64,000 nucleotides of DNA, from positions 1,240,001 to 1,304,000 of the forward strand of contig JAHLEZ010000009.1 of NCBI GenBank assembly GCA_020726505.1, given 5' to 3'. This document shows positions 12,061-21,766 of the stretch, piece after piece (the stretch's first letter is position 1; every line of letters starts with the position of its first letter). The notes under the pieces are model-generated. The model did not search any database. It saw only the letters and a list, made by a program, of their open reading frames with translations, and was not told the DNA's origin. This DNA is from Leptodontidium sp. MPI-SDFR-AT-0119 (Eukaryota; Ascomycota; Leotiomycetes; Helotiales; Leptodontidiaceae). Made by a program: the position numbers and the translations under genes.

Positions 12061-12531
12061 ATGCCTCAAAACGAGTCTGAGAAACGCAATGATGAGAAAG
12101 ATTTTGCCAACACAAGTCCACCAAAACTCGACACCCGCAAGTAACTATGGAATGATAAGATTGAGGTGAAACTTCCCGATGACCAGATGCTGTGCGAAAG
12201 TGGCGAAGTGAGACTTCAAAAGGAGCGGGATCTTCACGTACAAATGGGAGGTTGAAGGCAAGATCCTGTCGAAGGGGTTAATAGTACGTAACCCGAGCAA
12301 ATCCCACAGAATTTGCCATATCAAGTCTAATGATTCACTAGACGCTTTGACTCTTGACCTGAGTAAGTAATGGTACAGAAATTTCAAGCGTATCCTAACC
12401 ACTCTCGAAAAGCGTTACTTGCATGGATTCTTGCGGAGGAGCTTTTTGTTCTCGGTTTCAGGCGGTTGATCAAGAGCTGGACTTCGGTCATTTAATGCTT
12501 GCTTGGTCGTTGTTAACGGTTGTGGATGAGA
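12061..12531 (+). pseudogene. Decayed gene of unknown function
   Basis: An ATG at 12061 opens a frame (MPQNESEKRNDEKDF...) that meets a TAA at 12142-12144, continues in the same frame as KIEVKLPDDQMLCESGE, shifts frame near 12225, and resumes as FTYKWEVEGKILSKG... to LDALTLDL at about 12360. There a good GTAAGT donor follows, and after an AG near 12410 a last coding-like piece reads ALLAWILAEELFVLGF before TAA. One stop and one frameshift separate otherwise plausible exons, so I read it as a recently broken gene. I do not recognise the family. It could also be an active gene with an exon structure I misjudge. Confidence 0.35.
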
Positions 12532-12745
12532 CACTCTGTTCTTTCCTTAACTGAATGAGTCTTGCTGGAAAACTTCCAGACGAGTTTTGTACTGAGCAAC
12601 GTGCGGCTTTGTCAATACGAGGGACGATTATGTGAAGCAGCGCAACTCCTCACTATCCAATTAAAGCTATTCTTATATTTGTGGTATCTTCACAAGCGCA
12701 GTGCAAAGCCGTCACTTTCTGACAGCTAGGCCGGACTGTGGCATA
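12532..12745. other. Short intergenic region
   Basis: No feature recognised. It separates the decayed gene at 12061-12531 from the stop codon of the convergent minus-strand gene. Confidence 0.4.
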
Positions 12746-14252
12746 TTAATTCCCGGCCTGTTCGATAGAGACCACCAGCTGAGCAATAGAAAGACCACAC
12801 TGTGTAAAAGAGAGCAGAATAGAAACCCCTCCCACGACTATCACCGCCCAGAAAGTATAGAAATTGAACGGGTTCCGTCGATCGGCCCAAAATTCGCGCA
12901 ATGTATTTGAGTCCTGGACCATGTTGAATTCTTGCAGCCGTACCAGTCGCTGACCGAGGAGGGGGAAGTCCTCTTTGACGCCATAGAAACCTCGTGTCGT
13001 CAACGTGAAGTCAGCATTCATGGAGGAAGAGTCCACCTTTTTCTTTCCGCATAGTAATCGGAGAAGGGGGTCATGGATACCATGTTTCCCAGTCCTAGCA
13101 GCTTCGTTTGACATGAAGCTGTGGCGTGAACGGCGATCTTGACCAAATAGCAGCCTATACGAAAGGATGACTTCGTTGAGATAAGCCTGTGTTATGCTTG
13201 TTGTTGGATTTCCAGGAATTGTGCTAGAATTGAAGGCCTTGAGGATGCTGTTGTTGACATGCGTTAGTTACAGCAGCACACCGACATCAGAATTAATTAC
13301 TCACTAGTGAAATGCCGAGACTTGATCAACTCTACGGGAATGAAAAAGGCAAAAGGAGGGAAGGCGAAACAGAAGTAGTGTCTTGGTAGCTGAGTCGAAC
13401 TCCAGGTGTGCGCTTAGCACATCAACCCATTTGATTTGGACATTAGACTGTCGACTTAGGGAGAAAACGTTCAACCTAGACGAGTACAGGGTGATTTCGC
13501 TCAGAGTTGGTGAGCATTCTGGGAACAGCTCGCCGAAATTTTTCAGCATCCCCTGGATTCGTCGGGATGCTTGATCGATAGAGATCGAAGTAGCAGGTAC
13601 TCTTGTTGATGGCGGGATATCGATAGCTAGTGAATTATTGGAAGGGTTGTTCTTCGGGAGGTAAAGGCAGGTGAGAAGGCCTACGCATGCAAACACGACT
13701 TTTCGTAGATCCTGGCGAGCTTGAGGAGATGGGAGAGTGGGACTGCTGCCGTCTGGTCGACGTATCATGCTGTCAACGATATCGTCGACAGACAAGTCTT
13801 GGTTGTCTAGGGTCCGCGCGATAATCGCGACTTTCTTAACAATCTCTAATGCTCGAGCAGACTGATCGCCAGATGTTTGAACGATTGGGGGAGAGAAACT
13901 GCCCAAGACATTCAAGGCCGGCTCAAAGTACGATGTGAATGAATGCTGTATTCGCCGTTCTAGGAATTCCACAAGGACATTGAACTCAGGTGCTTGCACA
14001 CTCTGGCCAAGGATAGATTCTTCGAGCAGATCGATGTCAGTTGATGGCTGTGCCATTCCGGCCGGTAGGAATGGGCTATTATTCTGTTGTTGGAAGTTTT
14101 GGTGGCAGGCAAGCAATCCACTGGAGTTATAATTCAGTGTGTTTGAAATCTCGGTCACAGTAAATCCCTGCGGACAACAGAACTTCACAGTATTTAGTCT
14201 AAGGTAGTTCTGCTCATCTAAAGGAACGAACACTGTGATGCTCAGCTTCCAT
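12746..14252 (-). CDS. Fungal-specific protein with C-terminal membrane segment, unknown function
   Basis: Two exons on the minus strand: roughly 14252-13305 and 13247-12746. They are joined over a 57-bp intron (GTGAGT donor, CTAAC branch, CAG acceptor), giving about 477 or more codons in one frame. The N-terminus reads ITVFVPLDEQNYLRLNTVKF and then a cysteine pair (FCCPQGF). The middle has no named domain. The C-terminus has NPFNFYTFWAVIVVGGVSI followed by a hydrophobic run to about residue 470, a single predicted membrane helix near the end. This layout, a long soluble part, a YTFWAV-type tail and a final helix, is common in a multicopy fungal family of unknown role. No in-frame ATG lies at the apparent start (a GTG is at 14233, and a stop lies further upstream), so the first exon may be missing or an upstream splice unrecognised. 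Confidence 0.65.
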
Positions 14253-14987
14253 CTCAGGTAGCATATATTCTGCTGTGCTCGTCACATCTGAACGCTTTCC
14301 GCTTTAGTCACGAATGACCATTGGTTAAGAATTCATCAGCTCCAGGCATACCTCTACGTGCGGCTGGGAAGTTGCCGATTTGTGGCACGCGCTTGGAAGC
14401 ACCTGAACCAAATCTCGGCGGTTTCCCGTCCACACGTAGCAAGCTTCTGAGCCAATCGACCACAAGCATTAGACCAATAGAAATTCAAATGAGAACTCTG
14501 CCTGCAGGATGCCGACGGTGGTGCAAGGGGTAAATTATGGCTCACCGCCTGGGGCAGAGCATAGGTTGAACCAACCCAAAGAAGTCAAGAATGATGGAGT
14601 CATGAATGCGTTGCTTTATTATCTAAGAACGTTGAGGCTACAACTAAGAATAGTAATAAGGGAAATAGGGGCAGCGTGATCATAAGTACGCAGGTACTGA
14701 GATCTACGCTACACAGCCCATATTTCTAACAGTAAAGTGCTTTTTGGACCGTGGCGAAGCGAGGTCCCCTGGCCCCCCGGAGCTTGCGGAGGGCCACCAG
14801 GGCAAAGACCTCGTACTACAAACTAATCAACCCCAGTAACACTCTCCTGCTTCCTCGCTGTACGTGATTATCCTAATAATAGAAAGTTCTCGTAAAGATC
14901 CATCGACATGTTGATACATTAATATCAGAATCCCAGAAAGAACTCAAACAGCGTTGTGCGAGAGAATGCCGCTGGGATCGTTCCACA
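14253..14987. other. Intergenic region between two minus-strand genes
   Basis: No convincing coding sequence. Open frames of about 60-70 codons at 14321-14545 on both strands show no family features. A strong GC-rich hairpin lies at 14760-14813. Confidence 0.4.
14760..14813. other. GC-rich perfect-stem hairpin
   Basis: The outer arms CGAGGTC (14760-14766) and GACCTCG (14807-14813) are exact complements. Inner complementary blocks (CCTGG/CCAGG, CCG/CGG) add to the stem. It lies in the 3' flank of the amidase gene and could be a transcript-end structure or part of an old mobile element. Confidence 0.5.
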
Positions 14988-16969
14988 TCAAAGATTTGCT
15001 CGAAGGCGGGGTGGCTCAATGAAATCCTTCAGGTCTAGCTTTGGGACTAGGTACGGTTTGCTTTTCATACGTGCTTGGGTGAGTTGCTCAAAGGCATATG
15101 CAACTCGAAAGAGGCTTTGGTCGTCGAATCTTTTGCCGTATTGATAAAGAGAAAATCTAAAGGAAGCCATTAGCACGGTAAACAGCGGTAGCCTCAGCTC
15201 ATGTTCGTCGGAGTGGTCACTGGTGCTTACGGGATACCAGGAGCAACGGTTACAAAGCCACTTTGTGGATCGTGCTTCAGCTTCGTACCTTCAGGATAAA
15301 ATCCCATCGGAACACTGATCACCGGGTTCCCTCCCATAGCAGCGAAGCTTTGAATGAGAAGTGATCCAGCAGGTGTTATGAGTGCTGTGCAGTTGCGCTC
15401 CCTCATTGCCCCCTCAAGGCCTCCGTTATCAGCAAAGTACAGCTGCTTCTCGAGCATTTCCCGATAATTTGAAGCGTTGACATTCGTACTCAGTGCTCGT
15501 TGCATGATGGCGACGTTTCTCGAAGGATAGTCTTCGTCGCGGTCGTGTTTGATGGCTTCGATGAGATCTTCCAGGTTCTCCAGATGCCTAGGATTGATGA
15601 TCAAGGATTGTAAATGTATTTCCATGCTGACTTTGAACTCCGTGTCCAAGACAATTTGCTTCATGCCGTCTGGAAGACTAATATATTCATCAAGTCCGGC
15701 AAGTCGAACGTCATCCACAATGACTGCGCCCGCCGCTTTCAAGAGATCAACAGTGATCTGGAAAGCGTCCAGCTTAGCCTTATCAACAGTTTGAGTAGGA
15801 TCACGGACAATACCAATCCGCACGCCATGCAGGTCTGCGGTAGAACAAGAGTCCGCAATTTGCGCTGCTCCGTGCCGCGCTGGTGTGATTGCATCGAGTA
15901 TAAGTGCAGCATCTTTGACAGTACGAGTAATGGGACCAACAATATCTTTCTCCGCTGAGGCCGTGATGATTCCCTGTACCGCGATCATGCCTCGTGAGGG
16001 TTTGTAACCTACAACACCACTCTTCTCTGAAGGGCTGACGATACTGGACGTGGTCTGCAATTTGTTATTCAGATCCGTACTGCGAAGGAGACCAAGCGTC
16101 ACTTCATATCATCGAGCCATCACGAATCGGATTGATGTAATTGGCCCTGTAGATAGATTAAGCCGGGGATTTACATACCTCAGTCCCAAAGCTCGCGGAT
16201 ACCAGCCCGAGCCCAACGCTAATGGCCGAACCCGTGCTGGATCCCGAAGGCTTCATACCAGGCCAGAAAATTCCTGATGCTTGTCCTCCACGAGCACTCC
16301 AGCCGGTGCTGGCATTGGTATATCGGAAGCCCACAAATTCGGAGAGGTTGGCCTTCCCCAGAATCACCGCCCCAGCATCCCGGAGTAGTTTGACAACACT
16401 TGCCTCGGATCCAAGTTTCGATCCGCGAAGCACCGTAGACCCACAAGTAGTTTCAGTATCGTCCAGGGTGAAGATGTTATCTTTGAGCAGGAATGGAATA
16501 CCGTGGAGCACGCTGCGCACCATAAGTATCTCTATGATAATTCAGAGGGAGAGGAGAGGGAGACCTGCCTTCGTCGTCCTTGTTTTCGCCTCTCCACATC
16601 TAGGGCTGTTGCCGTAGCTTCGGCCTCTGGGTTCAGCTCGATCACAGAGCGGAAGACACCGTTCACTTCCTTTATCCTCGCCTTGTATGCTTGTACCAAT
16701 TGCGTCGAGGTAAAGGCTTTCTGATCGAGGCCGTCGGCAATTTCCTCAAGTGTGGCACTGAGCAAAGGAAGGATCTCGAGTTTACTGGGGCCTCGACCTT
16801 CTAGATCGTTAGCAGCACGAAGCTCTGCAGGGAATGGAATGGTGGAGAGGGCCATGGGGCGAGCATAGAATAGCACCATACTTAGACCAACCCATAGCCA
16901 TATTTTGAGATATATAGCAGCAAGCACTGAGAGAACCACCATAATCTTAAGTATTGAGGGCCGTCTCAT
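14988..16969 (-). CDS. Amidase-signature family hydrolase with N-terminal membrane anchor, 4 exons
   Basis: Exons on the minus strand: 16969-16565, 16529-16179, 16054-15231 and 15156-14988, totalling 1749 nt (582 residues), a normal size for fungal amidases. Introns are 35, 124 (GTATGT donor, TTGCAG acceptor) and 74 bp (GTAAGC donor, TTTAG acceptor). The first is unusually short and its borders are the least certain. Residues about 10-40 are hydrophobic (signal or membrane anchor). The catalytic Lys lies in LHGIPFLLKDNIF, the Gly/Ser-rich signature is SGSSTGSA, and the third catalytic Ser region is TETTSSIVSPS. The C-terminus VAPGIPFSLYQYGKRFDD...AYAFEQLTQ is typical. The family hydrolyses carbon-nitrogen bonds of amides by a Ser-cisSer-Lys triad; the substrate is unknown. 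It looks intact and functional. Confidence 0.88.
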
Positions 16970-17394
16970 GTATAGAGGCTCTGTAGAAAAGTACTACAAA
17001 TATGCCGCTGGCTGATTCTCGCGGGATTTCGTGGACGATGGAGACTGGAAGATCTACGCTAATTATTACAAATCTGAATAAGCTATTTTAAAGATCTAAT
17101 CGAGACGATTATTATTTTATTTTTATTAGTATTACTTTAATATTCGGCTCGATGCACGACTTTAAAGAAAAGCCTAATGTTAAGGTGTTAAGTTTTATTA
17201 TACGCTGTAATCTGCCATTTTCTTTAATAATTAATATCTTTATAATTACGTAAGTTATTATAAATTTGAAGAGTGCATTTTAAAAAGCTTAATTCTACGA
17301 CTAAACTTCAGATTTTCATTTTATTATAGGTTAGAAATTCGTATTAATATATAATTTTGAAGTTACTCCGAATTTTGACGTTCTTAAGCCAAGG

Positions 17395-17580
17395 AAACTA
17401 AGTGTTGTCGAGCAGAAGAGAAGCAGTTGTTTAGGGGCTTAAAATATCTACGATCAGATAAGGCTTTAAAAAGTGTATTTAAAGATTAATTAAATTAAGT
17501 GTTATCCCTTTAAAAAGGGAAGTTAAAAATTAGGTTTATGCATTTAAAATACTTACGTAAGTATGTATTAGATTAAAGAA
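17395..17580 (+). repeat. Dispersed unnamed repeat, copy 1
   Basis: Shares with copies near 18905-19130 and 20215-20382 the ordered motifs GAGCAGAAGAG, CGATCAGATAAGG, AAAGATTAATTAAATTAAG and GATTAGGTTTAT...CTTACG(C/T)AAGTA. Differences are mainly transitions. Identity of the parent element unknown. Confidence 0.6.
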
Positions 17581-17592
17581 TTATATTAATAC

Positions 17593-17737
17593 TGTGACGA
17601 CAGGGGTTCGAATGCCTGCACACTAAGTAGTTGAATAACTTTACCACTGGGCTAGCGGACCCAAAAGGGTACATGAATTGGTTGGAGGCTAATTCAGCTA
17701 TTCGACTATATCAGGGGTACGATCCTAGGTCGTAACA
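17593..17737 (-). repeat. Solo LTR of a small family (145 bp), minus orientation
   Basis: Read on the minus strand it starts TGTTACGACC and ends CTGTCGTCACA. It is flanked by AATAC on both sides (17588-17592 and 17738-17742), a 5-bp target duplication. Its sequence is closely related to 18162-18305 in the opposite orientation. The minus strand contains tRNA-like promoter boxes: TAGCCCAGTGG (A-box-like) and CATTCGAACCCC (B-box-like). Confidence 0.8.
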
Positions 17738-18161
17738 AATACATAATATACCCTTATAATAAGTTATAATTATAAGAATATAAAGTTTAATATTAAAAAA
17801 AAAGGGCATAAAAGAAATTAAGATATGCTTATGTGTATTTTAAGTAAATAAACAAGTCTTTAAGAAAAACAAATTAAGATTATTATATAATTATTATATA
17901 TATTACAATATAAGAAAGTATAATACGTAACTAAGTACGTATTTGAGAGCTCGTTTACTAATACGCGCGCACCTGTTTAAAAAGTAAATAATAATAACGC
18001 GAATCGTTATATTATAATCTTAAATATTAAATACGATACGTAAATAAAGCGTATTATTAATACAGGGGTATTTATGTGTTTATTCCAAATTATAAATATA
18101 AATATATAAAAAATTAAAGTTTATAAAATAAAATACGATTTACAAATTATAATATTGAAGT

Positions 18162-18305
18162 TGTTACGGTTGGACCGTAACGCCTGTATTTAGTTGAATA
18201 GCTAAATTGGCCTCCAACCAATTCATGTACCCTTTTGAGCCCGCTGGCCGAGTAGTAAAGCTATTCACCTACTTGTTGTACAGGTCTAACACCCCTGTCG
18301 TCATA
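18162..18305 (+). repeat. Solo LTR of the same small family, plus orientation
   Basis: Starts TGTTACGG, ends TGTCGTCATA (a C-to-T change in the terminal CA), and is flanked by GAAGT on both sides (18157-18161 and 18306-18310). The A-box-like TGGCCGAGTAG and B-box-like GTCTAACACCCC match the other copy with transitions. Confidence 0.8.
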
Positions 18306-18904
18306 GAAGTCTTATTATAAGACTAATAACCCGGTTCATAATAAAATTAATACAATTAAAGTATTAATTAATTAATTAAACGTTACTAATAATTACGTTT
18401 AAATTAAGAAATAGTACTTAATACTTTAATTAGGTTAATAAATAACTTTTTACTTACTTAATAAGTAGTATTAATTAATAAATCATACGCGTGATTTAGC
18501 AATCGCGAGCTTTTCGCTCGTAATTATAAATACCGCATTTCTTTTTTTAATAATAATAACTTTTCTTGATATTAATAATACTAATATATACCTTTATATT
18601 TACTATTTTATTTCTTTTCTTTTATATTATTAAATTAATTGCTTGGTAAAACGTAATTATAAAAAGGGTTCTTACACGTGATTAAATTTATATAAATAAA
18701 GGTGTGAAAATCAGAAAATATTAATTGCCAAGGAATTTTTTTAGCTTTTTATTAGTAATATTGTTTTTTTTTAAAAAAAAAATAAATAAATAAACGTGAT
18801 GCTTAATTTTCTTAGCTCTAAGAATATCAAAATCTGGTGATTTCTGTAAAATCGTATATTAAAACGAGTATTACGGCTAAAGTAATAAAAAAGGAGTTTA
18901 ATTA

Positions 18905-19130
18905 TTAAATTAAGTTTATTGAGTAAAAGAAGAGCAAAGGTTTAGGGGTTTAAAAGATTTTATAATTAGAAGAGATTTTAGAAATTATATTTAAAGATTA
19001 ATTAAAAAAAAGCGTTATTCTTTTTTTTTTTTAAAAAAAAAAGAAGCCAAAGATTAGGTTTATATACCTAAAATACTTACGCAAGTATACACTAGACTAA
19101 AGAGCTGTGCTAGTGCGCGACAAATCTCTT
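18905..19130 (+). repeat. Dispersed unnamed repeat, copy 2
   Basis: Shows GAGCAAAGGTTTAGGGG, AAAGATTAATTAAA, GATTAGGTTTATATACCTA, CTTACGCAAGTA and CTAGTGCGCGACAA, in the same order as copies 1 and 3, but more AT-rich. Confidence 0.6.
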
Positions 19131-20214
19131 TAAAATCCCCTTTGAAATTTGTAATTACTAATATAATTATAAAGATACTAATTATTAAAAAAAAGGGTAA
19201 ATTATAATATATAATAAATTTAGTACTTTAATATCGAGCGTTTTTTTTAATAAAAAAAACCGTACATCGACTTAAATATTAGAATTAAAGTTAAAAAAAA
19301 AAGTGCAAATTAATAACCGTAATTAGCGCTTTAAAATGGTTTACTTAGATTTATAATAGCTAGCGTAGTTCTAAAGATATAAAGAAATATAAAAAAGGAC
19401 AAATATTAATATAAGAAAGTTCGGTTAATACTTTAATTTTTTAAAGAATACTTCTCACAAAATAAGCGAATCCACGATATATTAATTTATATATTATTTA
19501 TTAGCTTAATAATTTTAATACTTATTTACCTTAATTTATTATTTTATAATAAAAATATTGAGAGTCTTTATAAAAAGGAAAAGGGTTATCACGCACTTTA
19601 ATTCGTTAATTTTTCGTGATTATTAAAAAGTAAATTAAATAAGTCTTTTTAATTGTATTAATAATTTATTTCGTCTCTTCTTTATCTCTTTTCTATAAAA
19701 AGTATTTATTATAATTTACCTAATTTTTCCGCCCGAAGTTACTCTTTAAGAATTTTATTAAGCGAAAATAAATAATTTTTTTAAAAAGCTTAAAATCGTA
19801 TATTAAGTCAAATATTTAATTAAAAAAATCGTTTTAATTTAATCTTTAAAATAACTAAATTAAATTTATAATACTTATTTTAATTATATTAATTTACCTC
19901 AGAGAAGTTTAATAAATTTGAAGTTAATAAATTTTTTAATAAGTTGGCATTTATAATTTAAAATCTAATATTAATTTTAAAAATATAAATTAACTTGAAT
20001 TTTTATCGTATATTAATTAAAAAAAAATTGTAAATTAATCGCTTAATTAAGCCTATTAAAATGTACGTTTTAAAAGTGTAATAGCTAGTGTAGTCGTTAA
20101 AATATTAGTTGTTAAAGAAATAAGTAAATTCCGAGTAATAAATTAATCGAAGATTTATAAACCTTAAATCGAGCTTTTCTCTAAAATCGTATATTAAGCG
20201 TAATATTTAAGTTA

Positions 20215-20740
20215 TTGTCATGCAGAAGAAGAGCAAAGGTTCAGGGGGTTTGAAAGATTCTACGATCAGATAAGGTTTTTGAAAGTGTATTAAAAGATTA
20301 ATTAAATTAAGCGTTATCCTCTTTAAGAGAGAAGCTAAAGATTAGGTTTATATACCTAGAATGCTTACGCAAGCATGCACTATGTTACGGCTGGCAAGAG
20401 GTTGATACGGCGAGTTAACTTAAGCTTTGTATTTGGGCCTAAGGCTACGCTCAGAATCGAGAAGAAAAGACAAGGAGGAAAGGAGAGCTCTCTGTAAGGG
20501 AGGGCTCGAGTATATATATATGAAGGACCCCCCCCCCCCCAATAGGGCCTAGCGTAGTCGAGTGCCATTCACGTTAATATGTCGCAGGCTCGCCACTTAG
20601 TCTTCCCTATTGGGCCTAGCGCCGTCGCATAGCCAGCGATGCTACGAGCCCGTGTCGGTTAGAATACGAGGCGCATCGTAAGTCGTAACACACTAGACTA
20701 AGAAACTGCACTAGTGCGCGACAATTATAATATTAAAAAG
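20215..20740 (+). repeat. Dispersed unnamed repeat, copy 3, split by a solo LTR
   Basis: The best-preserved copy (GAGCAAAGGTTCAGGGGG, TCTACGATCAGATAAGG, GATTAGGTTTATATACCTA). It continues across the solo LTR inserted at 20383-20690 to CTAGTGCGCGACAA at about 20725. Confidence 0.65.
20383..20690 (-). repeat. Solo LTR of gypsy family B with CACTA target duplication
   Basis: 308 bp, from TGTTACGGCTGG to GTCGTAACA, the same sequence as the LTRs at 21466-21766 and 27762-28063. CACTA occurs immediately before (20378-20382) and after (20691-20695). It includes a run of Cs near 20530. Strand is given relative to the coding strand of the parent element. Confidence 0.9.
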
Positions 20741-20972
20741 AGGCAATAAAGGTTCACCGTAATTAGATCTTTAAATTGACTGAACTGGATTTGTAACAAC
20801 TAGCTTAGTTATAAAATTATATTAAAAGTAAGTAATAAATTAATTTACGGTATAAAAATTTAACGATTTCTAAGCTGCCCTTATATTTTCTTAATATTTT
20901 ATTAATAAACTAAGAAATTAATAAGGGGGCTGTGGGAGGTTCGCACCCTAGATTAAAACAAAAGTAATAAAG

Positions 20973-21250
20973 TAATAACTAACAACTAATAACTAATAAC
21001 TAATAACTAATAACTAATAACTAATAACTAATAACTAATAACTAATAACTAATAATTAATAACTAATAACTAATAACTAATAACTAATAACTAATAACTA
21101 ATAACTAATAACTAATAACTAATAACTAATAACTAATAACTAATAACTAATAACTAATAACTAATAACTAATAACTAATAACTAATAACTAATAACTAAT
21201 AACTAATAACTAATAACTAATAACTAATAACTAATAACTAATAACTAATA
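20973..21250. repeat. Tandem array of a 7-bp unit (AACTAAT)
   Basis: About 39 units of AACTAAT in about 278 bp, nearly perfect; one unit near 21053 has a C-to-T change (AATTAAT). It does not match the canonical fungal telomere unit TTAGGG. Confidence 0.92.
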
Positions 21251-21465
21251 TTTATTATTAACCCTTGGACAACCTATGGAATAAAATACGCTAAGAATCG
21301 AAGGAAAAGGGATATAGTACCCGAGTTAACGCCGCTTACGGCTCGAGGCAGCGCATTAGGTCCTAGCGTGAGCAAAATTAATCAAGCTAATCGATTAATA
21401 ATCAAATTAATTGTTTTTATTAGATTAGAATTAGATTAATTAATCTAGATTAATCTAATTAATAA

Positions 21466-21766
21466 TGTTACGGCTGGCCAAAGGTTGATACGGCGAGTTA
21501 ACTTAAGCTTTGTATTTGGGCCTAAGGCTACGCTCAGAATCGAGAAGAAAAGACAAGGAGGAAAGGAGAGCTCTCCGTAAGGGAGGGCTCGAGTATATAT
21601 ATATAAAGGACCCTCCTAATGGGGCCTAGCGTAGTCGAGTGCCATTCACGTCAATATGTCGCAGGCTCGCCACTTAGTCTTCCCTATCGGGCTTAACGCC
21701 GTCGCATAGCCAACGATGCTACGAGCCGTGTCGGTTAGAATGCGAGGCGTATCGTAAGTCGTAACA
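21466..21766 (-). repeat. 3' LTR of gypsy family B element
   Basis: 301 bp, TGTTACGGCTGG...GTCGTAACA on the plus strand. Followed by the C-rich complement of the polypurine tract at 21767-21782. Confidence 0.9.

Larger units (their letters stand above)
16970..20382. other. AT-rich, gene-free, RIP-like desert
   Basis: Strongly AT-rich with long A/T runs and no meaningful open frame on either strand. It contains two small solo LTRs and diverged copies of a dispersed repeat (separate entries). The abrupt change from the amidase gene to this composition is typical of fungal AT isochores created by RIP. Confidence 0.7.

Noticed and set aside
10006..16969. Secondary-metabolite gene cluster of oxidoreductase plus amidase
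   Set aside because: No backbone synthase, transporter or regulator lies between or beside them, and a decayed gene and an unrelated membrane-tailed protein separate them.
17593..18305. A single 710-bp DNA transposon with 145-bp terminal inverted repeats
   Set aside because: Each arm carries its own 5-bp target duplication (AATAC and GAAGT), so two separate insertions explain it better.
20973..21250. Telomere remnant or CRISPR-like array
   Set aside because: The 7-bp unit AACTAAT is not TTAGGG-derived by RIP-type changes, and there are no spacers.
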